A stretch of DNA of 27,557 nucleotides from Basidiobolus ranarum (GCA_040143965.1 JASJQH010006996.1:1-27557), one strand, 5' to 3'. Shown: positions 10,747-21,759, numbered from the stretch's first letter. The notes: generated from the sequence alone by a model not told the origin. Made by a program: numbers and translations.

Positions 10747-12666
10747 GGTTGGATTTATTTCAGTTTCACTTCGAATATTCTGATGTCTACCGAGATACAG
10801 TCTGGATTTTATATAGTCGTCATTCAGCCAAGTTTCGACCAAGTCGTGATAGATTGTTTTGTCTGAGAGCTGCGGTAGCTTAGTAAAGGACAAGGATGCA
10901 TTCGGCTTATCTGATTACGGAAATAAGCTTTTCTCGCCATCATCGGATATTGCTCAAGGTACACCTTGAGATTTGGATTTGATATCTAGAAATCACCAGC
11001 TGACAAAGCTTTACGTCCATGTACATTCTCCTAAGAACATCTTATTTTGGGCTTTCCCGAGTTTAGCGAATAATTTTGAAATCATGGAATTACCAAGTAT
11101 ATCCTTGAATTACTAATCCAGATGCAGGTGAACTTCCTAATCAATACACAACCCGCTATCAGGTTCTCAATTCTTTCCTATCGAGAAACATCCATATATA
11201 TTCCCACAAAACAAACTGATATTTGTCATCAGTTATTAATAACAATATGTACTCCGATTGTTAAGGATTTGTACACTTACAAGCTTCTACAGTAGCACGT
11301 GGAAAGTTCCCAAATATGCCTAGCATTTACAAATATGGTAGCTGATATGGATTGAAGAATAGGGGATATCTTTGGCCCAACTACATTTCAAATACAGCAT
11401 CATTTACCAAATAGGTTAGTTTTGTCAGCTAGTGAGCACTTGAATCGCCTTTGCCTGGATTTACATTTCTGAATTCCAATCTTCATCATCCAATTCTGAT
11501 TACAAAATTAGAAACAAAGCGTAATTCCTCCCCAATTCCATCAATCTTGTAATGTCACTTGAATGTTACGTACTTGCTCATAAACAGCCAATGATCTGTT
11601 TGAGTTCTCAACTCCACACTAAGCGATTTGCTATGAATTAGTCTCCTGAAGCTTGTTTAATTTACTGCTTAGGCTATCTTTGCTCATTTCGCTGTTTTCA
11701 TGACATCTATCAGCTCTATAATACCCATTATCCAAACAATTCAATATTCAGAATTGCAGCTTATATCCATTATTTGACATGCTCACAGCTAGTAATATAA
11801 AATTATCCAGATTAATTACAGAATAGCTCATTACACTACATAAATGCTCTGAATATAGCCTTGTATTGTTTGAGGTATACTCTTGAAAGGTAAACATGCA
11901 TTTTCTAGTAAAGCTAAATTACCACCGTCTTTTCTTTTTCCTTGGATAGTTCAACTTCTCAAATATACTATGTAGCAGAGTGATAGGCCCCTAGTTATGT
12001 CCTGCTAGCACGAATTTTGTTCTTGGAAAGGTAAAAATCTCAAATATTTCCATTCAAATCTGTAGGCATTCTTCATCAGAGTTGAATGGTGCGTTGAAGA
12101 TTTAAAACCTTCTCAGCAGTATGATGGATTATGTACTTTTATCGATACGTTCCTGCATTATTTTGAATGGCCAAGTAAAATACTCCTTGTATCCAGTCCC
12201 AAGTGTTAGCTCTAAGAGCTACAGAATCATTCTTCTGTAAGTTTGCATACTTCAGTATATTGACCGTTCGTTTTACACAAGCATTAATCAGTAAATCAAT
12301 TCAACTCGACTCTGAGCCTTGTATAGAAGATTTCTTCCATATAGAAATACTAGTACATAGATTGCTCAAACATGATGCCTCGGGTAGATTCCAACGAGTA
12401 TTATGTATAAACGAGGAGCTTCGAGTATATCTCCTCTACTGACAAACGGCATGAGCGATCTTCCAACCATAATTCTAGAATATATTAGTAGTCAAATTGC
12501 TCTATCCAATGATATGTGAGGATCGTAATTTTCAATTTGAGGGTCAGCCCTACATTCTCCCCAATGCCCCTACACAAATCGTTTGGTTGAGATCCATTAA
12601 AAGCAATGAGGAATTGTTGCTGAGACGGCCTTTTACCCAAATCTTGAGTGGCGGTTGTTAGAGAAT
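10747..12666. other. Intergenic region between divergent peroxiredoxin and RPL24
   Basis: About 1.9 kb with no gene I can support, apart from the in-frame 5' extension of the peroxiredoxin frame (10747-10893). The genes on either side point outward, so both promoters must lie here. I saw no well-defined known promoter element. An open frame at 12203-12442 has no recognisable features. Confidence 0.5.
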
Positions 12667-13364
12667 ATGAAGTATGTACCTATTGTATCTAAGCTTGAGT
12701 TTAAACATCCATCTGCATTTGACGCTTTTACGATGCCATCGACAGCATATCCTGTCATTGGCCTCTTTGTTTGTCTTGCATATGAGTTAAAGTCGCTAAA
12801 CACTTTTGCTAATGCTCTCTTTCTCGTACTAGGATTGAAATCTGTTCCTTCTCTGGTTACAAGATCTATCCTGGTCATGGTAGACTCTTCGTCCGCTCCG
12901 ATAGTAAAGTAATTAATCTCCAAAATTAGGTTGATTTCTGATTACTTGTTCATTTGACCTGACCGTTTTTATTCATCAACTGTTTCCATTAGGTCTTTCG
13001 TTTCGTCGACTCCAAGACTGAATCTCTTTTCCAACAACGTATGAATCCTCGTAAAATTAGTTGGACTGTTGTATTCCGTCGTATGCACAAGAAGGGTATC
13101 ACTGAAGAGATTGCCAAGAAGAGAACTCGTCGTACTGTAAAGCACCAACGTGCTGTCGTTGGTGCTTCCTGGGAAGCCATTCGCGCCAAGCGTAATCAGA
13201 AACCCGAGGTTCGTGCTGCTGCCCGTCAAGCTGCCATCCGTGATGCTAAGGACAAGAAGAAGGTCGAACAAACTAAGAAGAAGGAAACTCGCGCCTCCCA
13301 ACCTAAGATCTCCAAGCAACAAGCCAAAGGAGCTCGCACTGTAGTTGCTGCCAATAGCCGTTAA
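12667..13364 (+). CDS. RPL24: 60S ribosomal protein eL24 (RPL24), three exons
   Basis: A protein of the large ribosomal subunit. Exons: 12667-12671, 12833-12908 and 12993-13364, giving 150 residues. The first coding exon is only ATGAA, then intron 1 (161 nt, gtatgt..tag, branch-like gctaat at about 12809). Exon 2 gives the eL24 N-terminus [17 protein letters not shown], with one Cys of the family's usual zinc-binding set clearly visible. Intron 2 (84 nt) follows FVRSDSK. Exon 3 resumes [15 protein letters not shown] and continues into the hallmark [18 protein letters not shown], then a Lys/Arg/Ala-rich tail. Length matches fungal eL24 (about 155). An ORF search from ATG 13041 alone would miss the first 43 residues. 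An intron right after the start is common in fungal ribosomal protein genes. The antisense open frame over the same stretch is a shadow. Confidence 0.95.
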
Positions 13365-13410
13365 GACATCCGGGCGTTCCTAATGTTTTACTGAATTAGT
13401 AATTCAAAGA

Positions 13411-13416
13411 AATAAA
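13411..13416 (+). terminator. Candidate poly(A) signal of RPL24
   Basis: AATAAA 47 nt after the RPL24 stop codon. Confidence 0.5.
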
Positions 13417-13454
13417 CTCCTTTATACCTTAAATATGTAATTCGATACCACAAA

Positions 13455-13466
13455 CCTAACCCTAAC
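13455..13466 (-). repeat. Short interstitial telomere-like tract downstream of RPL24
   Basis: CCTAACCCTAAC, two near-complete CCCTAA units about 40 nt past the RPL24 poly(A) signal. In yeast such motifs bind Tbf1 at snoRNA and some ribosomal promoters. I looked for a C/D snoRNA just downstream and found only imperfect C-box-like ATGATGC and GTGATGC around 13583-13625, so no RNA gene is called. Confidence 0.45.
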
Positions 13467-14503
13467 AGCTATTCAAGATCTTCACTTCCAAATCTCCTAA
13501 CATTGCTAATATACGTCACCGAGTGGAAATCAAGGAATGATATCATAGTCACAGCCCTTGGTCGTAGGAGTTATACGTGCCACATGATGCAAGATTGTGG
13601 GCAAATCGTCTGATATAGTGATGCACTCGCTGGCGATTTTGGTAGGTGCTCTCAGCTCACTGGTACCTTAATCTACTGGCATTCTTTTATCTATTGCAGC
13701 CGTTTATCACAACGCTCTATCAACCAGCATATTCAATTGAATCTTGTTTCTGTAGTTTATTCAGGCCTGGAACGAATGAGATTAGCCCACCAGGAGTAAT
13801 ATCATCCCTGAGTGTTTGTGTCGTTTTCCTTTCTTCTGACTGGTACGGGGTTGAGGCAGGAGTAAAGGATATTAGATAGGCTATATTGCCGAATGCTCTG
13901 AGCCTTAATTAATTCCTAAACACTGCAGACATCTATGGAGTTTTATGAAGAAATTATCCCGGTTTATTTACTTGGTCATCATCCAATGAAGCTTGGAGAG
14001 CTCTCCCAGTTGAGATATCATCGACCATTCATGAGGATGGACCATATTTAATGCTACAATCCTACGCTCTGTAGGACTGAGCTCTGGATCCATTGAGCCA
14101 CCAGTGTGGTAGAGCTTGTTTGATTTATCTGATATTAATACTCTTTATTGTACTTTTTACATTTGTAAATATCGATTTTTGATCGTAAACGAGAGCCAAT
14201 CTTGGTTGATTACCATCAGCCTCTTTTACTTAGGACAAGTAACTCTTGCTAGTATTTGTGTTCAACCTTTGTTGGCGCTGGTCTTTCAATACTCTAAGGT
14301 AAGCCTGGGTCTTTTCGCAACTTCCGTAAGTTTATATAGTATTTTTTTGTTTATATAGTCAGTTCAAAAGGCTGCCTTTCTAGCCTTTATCCTTATTTAT
14401 ATCATATTTTCCGTTGCCGATTTCCCCGCAACTATTAGGTCAAAATCTGCGCACAGCAAATACCTCAACTCTTCTTGTCTTTGATTAATACTTCTGTTTC
14501 ATA
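13467..14503 (+). promoter_or_regulatory. Upstream region of the Skt5-like gene
   Basis: About 1 kb without a supported gene. Near its end an 11-bp direct repeat GTTTATATAGT occurs at 14330-14340 and 14349-14359, some 145-170 nt before the ATG; either copy could serve as a TATA element. A pyrimidine-rich leader (CTCTTCTTGTCTTTG) precedes the start at 14504. The open frames at 13646-13879 and 14116-14358 encode hydrophobic residues without a recognisable family and are probably chance. Confidence 0.35.
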
Positions 14504-16129
14504 ATGGATACCTCTCATGAAGAAAACGACGATTTGTTCAATAGAAAACAACCTGCTATACCTCGATATGCTGAAGATGAAAACCAATCCACTGAGGTTC
14601 ACTCTCAATCTTCTGGAGAGGGTACTTCTGGAAATTCAAGAGCTGATTCTATTAGAGAGGCCCCTATGTATCCACCTACGCGTAACTCTATTCAAAGTAG
14701 TTCTAGCTCTTCTTCTTATCCACCTCGAAGTGCCGACCAAAAACCCGATTTTGGTGTGCAAGCAAGTCCTTACTCCCCTCATTCTGCACAGAACTTTGGT
14801 GCCAACAACTATCCACCACAAAAGTCTAACAGCTATGGTGTACAAAATTATCCACCAAATGGCCAACCTTCTCAACCCTATAACAGTAACAAATCTACCC
14901 CCGAGTTGGCACACCTTAATTCTAATCATAGTGCCAACAGAATAAACCGTCAAAGCAGTAGTACTAGTAATCTTAGCACTCCTGCTTCTCCAACCGCCTC
15001 AGTAGCTCATCTACCACAGGGAAATACTCTTGAGCAGTATCGTATTAATGCCAAGAAAAGTAATGATCCCAGTATTCAATTCGACTTTGCTAAATACTTA
15101 ATTGAGACCGCGGCTAGCCTTGAAGTTACCGATAAAGCAAGTGAAAAAACAAAGAAGACTTTAATGGCAGAGGCACTCAAATGGATTAAAAGACTTGCTA
15201 CTCAAGGTATGGGAATTGGGCGTCCCGCCTACCCTGAGGCACAATTCTTTCTGGCCAATTGCTATGGTACTGAGGCGCTTGGTGTTGCCGTGGATCATGA
15301 GAAAGCATTCAACTTGTACGTACAGGCTTCTAAACAAAATCATCCTGAGGCTACATATCGTGCTGCTGTATGCTACGAAGTCGGAGCCGGTACCAAGAGG
15401 GATTACAGTCGAGCAGTGCAATTCTTTCGTAAAGCTGCTATTCTTGGGGATACCGCAGCGATGTATAAGTTAGGAATGACTTTGCTAAAAGGTTTATTGA
15501 ATCAGAATCCTAACCCTCGCGAAGCTATTACTTGGTTGAAGCGTGCAGCAGCGAATGCGGATGCTGAAAATCCTCATGCGCTACATGAACTAGGTTTATG
15601 CTACGAAAAAGAAGGAATTCCCTCCATTATCCCTGATGAGTCGTACGCAAGAGAACTCTACACTCAAGCTGCTCAACTGGGTTATGCTCCTTCTCAATTC
15701 AAGCTTGGGTCTTGTTATGAATATGGAACTATTACTTGTCCAGTTGATCCTAGACGCTCCATTGCTTGGTATACTCGTGCCGCAGAGCAGGGTGATCCAG
15801 AGGCAGAGCTCGCACTCTCTGGTTGGTACCTTACTGGGGCCGAAGCTATATTAAAGCAAAGTGATACTGAAGCCTACCTATGGGCTAGAAAGGCTGCTGA
15901 CAAAGGACTTGCTAAAGCAGAGTATGCGGTAGGATATTATTCTGAAGTTGGTATTGGAGTAAGGCAGGATCTAGATGAAGCTAGAAAGTGGTACATGCGT
16001 GCGGCCGCCCAGGGAAACAAACGGGCCATGCAACGCTTAGCTGAGCTCAAAAAATTCGGTGCATCCAGTGGTCAAAAGCAAACCATCTCAAGAGACAAAC
16101 AAAATTCGGATGGATGCGTAATTTGTTAA
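14504..16129 (+). CDS. SKT5: Sel1-repeat protein, Skt5/Chs4-type chitin synthase activator
   Basis: A single exon, 541 residues. Family role: Skt5/Chs4 binds, activates and localises class IV chitin synthase at the bud neck or septum. Residues 1-170 are low complexity (Ser, Pro, Asn, Gln; repeated YPP motifs at about 56, 72, 103 and 116), typical of the family's disordered N-terminus. The Skt5-like signature NAKKSNDPSIQFDFAKYLIE is at 182-201. Then come roughly seven Sel1-like helical repeats from about 225 to 515, recognisable by AxxxLG..Y..G.. and A..W...AA..G patterns, e.g. AVQFFRKAAILGD and ARKWYMRAAAQGN. The protein ends CVIC, a CaaX prenylation box like that of yeast Skt5, so membrane anchoring is likely. 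Basic KKFG and a Ser/Lys linker precede the box. The start is the first ATG of the frame. Other fungal Sel1/Cfh paralogues share this architecture, so one-to-one orthology with SKT5 is not proven. Confidence 0.85.
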   Translation: MDTSHEENDDLFNRKQPAIPRYAEDENQSTEVHSQSSGEGTSGNSRADSIREAPMYPPTRNSIQSSSSSSSYPPRSADQKPDFGVQASPYSPHSAQNFGANNYPPQKSNSYGVQNYPPNGQPSQPYNSNKSTPELAHLNSNHSANRINRQSSSTSNLSTPASPTASVAHLPQGNTLEQYRINAKKSNDPSIQFDFAKYLIETAASLEVTDKASEKTKKTLMAEALKWIKRLATQGMGIGRPAYPEAQFFLANCYGTEALGVAVDHEKAFNLYVQASKQNHPEATYRAAVCYEVGAGTKRDYSRAVQFFRKAAILGDTAAMYKLGMTLLKGLLNQNPNPREAITWLKRAAANADAENPHALHELGLCYEKEGIPSIIPDESYARELYTQAAQLGYAPSQFKLGSCYEYGTITCPVDPRRSIAWYTRAAEQGDPEAELALSGWYLTGAEAILKQSDTEAYLWARKAADKGLAKAEYAVGYYSEVGIGVRQDLDEARKWYMRAAAQGNKRAMQRLAELKKFGASSGQKQTISRDKQNSDGCVIC

Positions 16130-17112
16130 ACATGTAGGAGAAGACACCTTTTGTTACAAACTGGAATGTTTCATTATCTTTCGCCACAGTAAACAAATCA
16201 ACTACGTTTGTCGCCATTGGATAAATACACATTCAAAGGATTTCTACGCATGTTTTCAAACAAATCTCTTTTATCTATGATGTAATTATGGTCCAGCTCT
16301 ATTCTCTGCTTTGGTTTTGGTACACAGTACTTCATCTCTATCTCTATATTACCTATCACTACAATATATTCACCCTACGGCTTCTATTCTTCTCGCTAGA
16401 TCATCGCTTTCTTTTTTTCTGTTTTTTCTCTCAAGCTCCTCCCTCCCTCACTATATATATAATTGCTGTATCTGTTACCTTCGCTTTCTGAATTACCTAC
16501 CAGATCAGTTATCCGATTTCCTTCAACGGTTGTCGTAATTATTTCCAACTTGATCACAATGATGTGCTATAATAATTATTCTTTACTAACTAGCAGTTAT
16601 CTCACCTTCACTTCAAATCCCATTACAACCTTACTCTTGATTCACTATTTTGCATTTGGTATTTATGTACGGTAGAGTGTATGATGGTAATCAAGTGTTC
16701 CATCCACGTATTTGATTAAAAAATCGAAGTTTTCCGAGAAAATGGTGGTATCTGTGATTTCATTTTGGATAATTTTAATGTAGTAATATACTCGACATTT
16801 CCTTCACTGAGGAATATGTCATACCCCTGGTATTTAGTAGAACTACCTGATAAGTTTTGACTTGTACTCGGATATCTCTTGACCCCTTGTATTTTCATGA
16901 CCTTGGCAACGTGCCCACAAAGGGGATTTCTGGAGTTATGTAGAATTTGGATCCATACATGATATTATTGTATACCCCCTGTGGTTACACCTTCAACCTG
17001 TACCTAGACCATCGTTGATTACTTCAAAGTACTTTCAACCACTAGAAGATGTTTTTGTAGCTTTACACTATAAAAGCAGCAATGCTGAGCAGGAATGCTT
17101 CTTTGCAATCAA
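16130..17112. other. Region between convergent Skt5-like gene and profilin
   Basis: The 3' flanks of two tail-to-tail genes. It contains a pyrimidine-rich stretch at about 16375-16450 with a TATATATA run. Several short hydrophobic open frames (16288-16675 +) come from this T/C-rich composition and are not supported as genes. Confidence 0.45.
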
Positions 17113-17118
17113 TTTATT
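17113..17118 (-). terminator. Candidate poly(A) signal of profilin
   Basis: AATAAA on the minus strand about 95 nt after the spliced profilin stop. Confidence 0.45.
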
Positions 17119-17210
17119 GGATTGATAAGAATATCGGGAGACAACGTAAAATCTATATTTCTAGTGAAGTGTCTATAAATAGAGAAAGTCGGTATGTGGA
17201 GACCATGTAC

Positions 17211-17784
17211 TTACTAAAATTCATATGAATGTGGTTAGTTTCGATCAATATTTCCATGAAAATGAAATCACTTACGTAACCAACGGAGATGAAGTAATCA
17301 GCAAGGCTTTCAACAACCTTAGTGGCTTCACCGGGGGCAACCCCGTCACCATAGAGACAGATTAATATGGCTTGTGCGGTTTTAACACAAATTACTCCAC
17401 CAGCACCCTATGAAATAGTTAATTATTGATGAGTTTAAAGCCCGCAAAGCATCCTTGTCTTAAAATATTCACCTGTTTGCCATAAATACTGCGAGAGTCG
17501 GCATTTAAAGCAAAGTATTTTTTTCCGGCTACATATAAACCATTAGCGCGAATACCAGAAGGATCTTGGTATGCTCTTAAGAGGTCATTGAATTCGTTCC
17601 CTTGAAGCTAGTAAAATGTTTGACCTGTTAATAGGAATCATCTATATACATGTTGTATGGTAACTGAACTTACGGCAAAGTTGGGTGAGGCAGCCCAGAC
17701 ACCACCTTGGGCACCATAGATGGCGGCCATAGTGATGGCACCGGTACCAACTAGGTTTTGATCCACATAAGCTTGCCAAGACAT
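17211..17784 (-). CDS. PFY1: Profilin, four exons, stop codon alone in the last
   Basis: A small cytosolic actin-monomer-binding protein that also binds poly-proline of formins and feeds actin assembly. Exons on the minus strand: 17784-17674, 17607-17473, 17407-17276, and a terminal exon beginning 17213 with TAA. The protein is 126 residues, the usual length. It begins [17 protein letters not shown] (N-terminal helix with the conserved Trp3 and Tyr6), has [14 protein letters not shown], then [27 protein letters not shown], and ends [10 protein letters not shown], the classic C-terminal helix. Introns are 66, 65 and 62 nt with gtaagt- or gtgaat-type donors. The last intron (17214-17275, branch actaac, acceptor attttag) falls exactly between the final Tyr codon and TAA. 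If it is retained, translation continues for about 40 codons. The gene is head-to-head with Mo25. Confidence 0.95.
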
Positions 17785-18844
17785 ATTAAAGTTTAAGATT
17801 ATAAGGAAAAGTAACAACTGAAGTGTATGTTGAAAACGTTTGACTTTATAATAATCGAACCTAAATACAGCCTGGACATAGAGTTTGCCTCGCCCAGAAA
17901 ACTTTCGAACTCGGAGTTGTCGTTTTTGCTCTGCATAATATTCATTTTCAATTGGGGGTAGTTTGATTGGCCAGTGGAAATAGTATATTAGAATTGCATC
18001 GATAGCTAACAAAGTGCATAATTTTACTCGACATTACTCAATCAACTGTGTCAGAATAATAATCGGTCATCGCTGTCACAGCATCCTAAACCAAGAACTT
18101 CCATGACTTCCTGCATGGCCCCAATGGTGTTTTAGGCAGATGTGCACTACCAAAGGAGTGGCGAGATGGAATGAGCCAATGCCTCCCCTCCATATCGTAG
18201 AAGTATCACAGGATGATTGGATTTAATTATGGAAGAGTGCCTTGCGCAGAAAGTGCACGCAATATTTATCTCATAAGCAAGCCAATATACCTGTGGCACA
18301 TTTACTTCCCACTAAGTTCGAATCCCCCAGTGGCAATTCTAGTTTCCTAAGGAAGACATTCATTCACAACAGACGTCACCTAGGAGTCTTCAGCTCCTGA
18401 GATTCAATTGATCTTATTGTAGCTGTAGATGCCAGTATATATCAATCGACTAATACAGTAGTCATAAGGTATCTGCCGACTCTGTTCCGTTTCGTTTCCT
18501 GCCGTCCTGGACTAGTAATTTAATGGTTCAAATTGATCATAGTTCAATAATTAAAACTATAAGCTTTCAGTTCCAATTAGACTATACCACTTGTGTGCTA
18601 TTGTGATATGCATCAATGCTATTCCTCAAAAATATAGCTGAACGTGAGTGCGGGACCCACCTTAAAATCAGTTCATAGGTCAGGGATGTCTTTAAATAAT
18701 AGCACTGGTCGTTTATTAAGAAAACCGCATAACACCTGACTTAGTTGTAAAGACTCAGCTGCCTACTTAAGATACTAGCAATTTGTATTTCGTTTCACCA
18801 GTCTCCTCCTGTTACTACTCTTTCTCCACTAATTTGTAGTGTCG
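17785..18844. promoter_or_regulatory. Shared upstream region of divergent profilin and Mo25
   Basis: About 1.06 kb between two start codons pointing outward; both promoters must lie here. The last 60 nt before Mo25 are pyrimidine-rich (e.g. CTCCTCCTGTTACTACTC), a likely leader. I recognise no specific regulatory motif. The open frame at 17638-18012 (-) merely extends profilin exon 1 in frame upstream. Confidence 0.4.
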
Positions 18845-20401
18845 ATGAACATTTTTTTCAAGTCCAAAACTAAGAGTCCTCAAGAGCTTGTTCGCACTCT
18901 AAAGGATGCTCTACAAAGACTTGACACTGCTGATTGGAGAAGGGTGGGTTTTCTCCACTTTTTTCAGTTTCTATCGGATGCTTTTAACATTGAACCTTTT
19001 CAAGGCTACCGAAGATGTTTCCAAGAACTTACTAGCAATGAAGAACATTTTATACGGAGAAGGGGGTATATAAATATCCTATTTCATTTCAAAGTATCTT
19101 CATATTAACTCCAGAGAATTTATCTCAACCACCACTGATAATAGATAGCGAGCCAAATTCAGAGCTTATCGCTCAATTATCTCAGGAAGTATATTCCAAC
19201 GATATTCTGTACCTTTTGATATCAAAGATCCCGAAGTTTGAGTTTGAGGTGAGCTTTATCTTGGCGACACTTTTTGAGTACATTTACTAACACAGTCCTT
19301 CATTTATAAAGGCTAAGAAAGATGTTGCTCAGGTGTTTAACAACCTTTTGCGACGCCAAATCGGCTCACGACAACCCACTATCGAGCATCTATGTCAAAA
19401 AGAAAGAATAATATTTATGCTCTTTGAGGGGTAATTACTAAAGGATTAAACTTCACTTTGCTTCTAATCTCAACTAATGACATGATAATGCAGATACGAA
19501 AACCATGATATTGCGTTGAACTGTGGTATGATCTTACGTGAATGCATAAAATATGAGCCTTTAGCAAAAATTTTGCTGTTGTCTCCCCAATTCTTCAAAT
19601 TCTTCGACTATATCGAAGTTGGTACCTTTGATGTAGCCAGTGACGCTTTTGCCACCTTCAAGGTAGATTTTAACTTCACTGAAAATCTACCACCTATTCT
19701 ACGTTACTCATGTTATTTCCAGGAACTACTCATTCGCCACAAACAAACGGTTGCGCCATTTTTGGAGAGTAACTATGAGACGGTAGGCACTTTGATAATC
19801 ATCAGCTTCACGAAGCTAAATTAACCACTGCTTAGTTCTTTGATAATTATTCCAAACTGCTCAACTCAGAAAACTACATTACTCAGAGGCAATCACTCAA
19901 GGTACACTCATTAGCCATCGTCGTGCCAATGCATAGTTAACATTGATATTGCATTTCATTAGTTGCTGAGTGAGATACTTTTAGACCGGTCTAACTTCAA
20001 TGTGATGACAAAGTATATCAGTTACCCTGACAACCTCAAACTCATGATGAACTTGCTCCGCAACCCTAGTAAAAATATTCAATTCGAGGCATTCCATGTG
20101 TTCAAGGTAGTTTGTGATATTACTGAGTTCCATACGTTCTCGAATTGATGCGTTGGTACAGGTATTCGTAGCAAACCCAAACAAGACGGAACCAATTGCT
20201 GAAATCCTCAAGAAGAACAGAGACAAGTTGGTCATATTTTTGACAAATTTCCAAAATCAACGTCAAGGTAACTTTCAAGCAGAAATGGCATGTGTTATGT
20301 GTTCTTACATACTAAACATGATTCAATTGACTCTAGATGATGAGCAATTTAATGATGAGAAGGCATTTTTGTTAAAGCAAATCCAAGATCTAAGAATTTA
20401 A
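18845..20401 (+). CDS. HYM1: Mo25/Hym1 family scaffold protein, ten exons
   Basis: Mo25 (CAB39) proteins are armadillo-like helical scaffolds that activate STE20/germinal-centre kinases; fungal Hym1/Pmo25 acts in the RAM/MOR (Ndr kinase) pathway for polarised growth and cell separation. Exons: 18845-18943, 19005-19065, 19115-19248, 19312-19430, 19494-19662, 19723-19782, 19836-19901, 19963-20106, 20162-20267, 20337-20401; 340 residues, as in animals (341). Conserved blocks: [14 protein letters not shown] (10-23), [70 protein letters not shown] (183-194), [30 protein letters not shown] (273-284), [28 protein letters not shown]. The start is the ATG at 18845, two codons after a GTG. Introns are 49-69 nt; several have actaac or ttaac branch sites. 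Intron 5 is 60 nt with no in-frame stop. All joins keep the frame and the family alignment. Confidence 0.96.
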
Positions 20402-21759
20402 ATAGTAGTAGTCACTAATTCAACATATGTTTACGTAACCTTCTAGGATTACCATCCTTACCCAAACGAATTTCCTCTAAATACCCGCTCAAGCTCAATA
20501 TAATATTGCTTGAATTTCGATTGCCTTCATGGATACTTAGGCATCATTAAACAATTCCCTTTTTCAATATTGTTATTTTTTGTAACTGTGAGGTCAATAT
20601 ATCTTTTTAAATTAAACTGACGCCGAAGTTTAAAGCGTAACTAAAATTCTTGGGCCATTACTTTGGTTTGTGTTTGCCATGGTATGCTATTTGAGGCAGA
20701 AACACCTTACGATTCTTATTAACTTGGATGGCTTTTCTTCCTTCAAGCTGTTCTAGAGAAAGAAGCATTTGACAAATAAAACTCAATATCTAAACCAATA
20801 GGACGAATCACTTGTTAGGAAGTGTGAAGAGAGGTTACGTCGATTGGAAGCTAGTCAGGGAATCATGAGATATTTATGAGGCAAACTGAATCAACAGTGA
20901 AAGGCTCGAGTTGAGTAAAAATTTAGGTAGAGATCACTTGCCCATATAAAGCGAATGGGTGTGTGTATACAGCTTCAAAGATCTCATTGATACAACTCCT
21001 CAAGTTATCTCTACAGTACCCTACTGTAAATGAAGCCCATTGCGGTATATAGTAGCTGACTGTACTATAACACTTGTTATTCACATCAGTTCTTCAATTA
21101 TTAGTCCAAGGTACATTAAATGAGCTTTAGTCCGAAATACTACCTATGCACAAAGTTCCACTTGAGAGTGCTTTGTATACTGGAATGTATAGAACCGCTG
21201 TATTACGCTGGTCATCCACTGTAGCTGTCTTTAGGAGTTTCGTCATTATCACCTCTTGGAACACTGTGATATATATTCTGATACTAGTAGCTTGGCACTA
21301 ACCTTAGATTATGTTGAAACCATTGACTCTGACTCACCTAGTGACTGTAAGTGCAAACTAAACATGTGTTTACTAGACAAGTACTTATTCCCAAACTCCA
21401 TACATATCCAAAATATAATCACTAAATTATGACGGAGATTCTGCTAGTCGCATAAAGAGATGGGTTTTTTTTCTACTTAGCCTTCAAAAAGACTGAAAAT
21501 ATGTAAATCCTGATATTTACATCGAAGGTCGACGTAATCAACTGAAATTCCGATTTACTAAGAATTTTCATATTATAATTTTATAGAAGTGGGATTGTAT
21601 TAGTTTGGCTAGGAAAGAGGGATATTTTTCTTAGTTTCTAACATACAGTTGTTGCTACCACTTGTTTCTTGATATCTCGTATTCATATCGTATATACAAA
21701 AAGAATAGCTTAAAAAGTCACCCACACATAGTCTATATACATTTCATACTCTCATCAAT
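20402..21759. other. Intergenic between Mo25 and proteasome alpha-3
   Basis: About 1.36 kb with no gene visible on either strand. It would hold the Mo25 3' UTR and the promoter of the proteasome gene. GTTGCTACC at 21651-21659 is a loose (7 of 9) reverse match to the yeast proteasome element GGTGGCAAA, too weak to call. Confidence 0.45.

Noticed and set aside
12633-12923. 96-codon frame antisense to RPL24 exons and intron 1
   Set aside because: It is fully explained as a shadow of the RPL24 gene, whose exons and splice sites fit the protein family exactly.
13583-13630. C-box-like and D-box-like words suggesting a C/D snoRNA near a CCCTAA tract
   Set aside because: The C boxes are ATGATGC and GTGATGC, not RTGATGA, and no terminal stem brings the boxes together.
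16288-16675. Cluster of overlapping hydrophobic frames after the Skt5-like gene
   Set aside because: They arise from T/C-rich low-complexity sequence in several frames at once and lack any conserved pattern.
18316-18324. GTTCGAATC, resembling a tRNA T-loop
   Set aside because: The flanking bases do not pair as a T stem on either strand and no acceptor or anticodon arm could be found.
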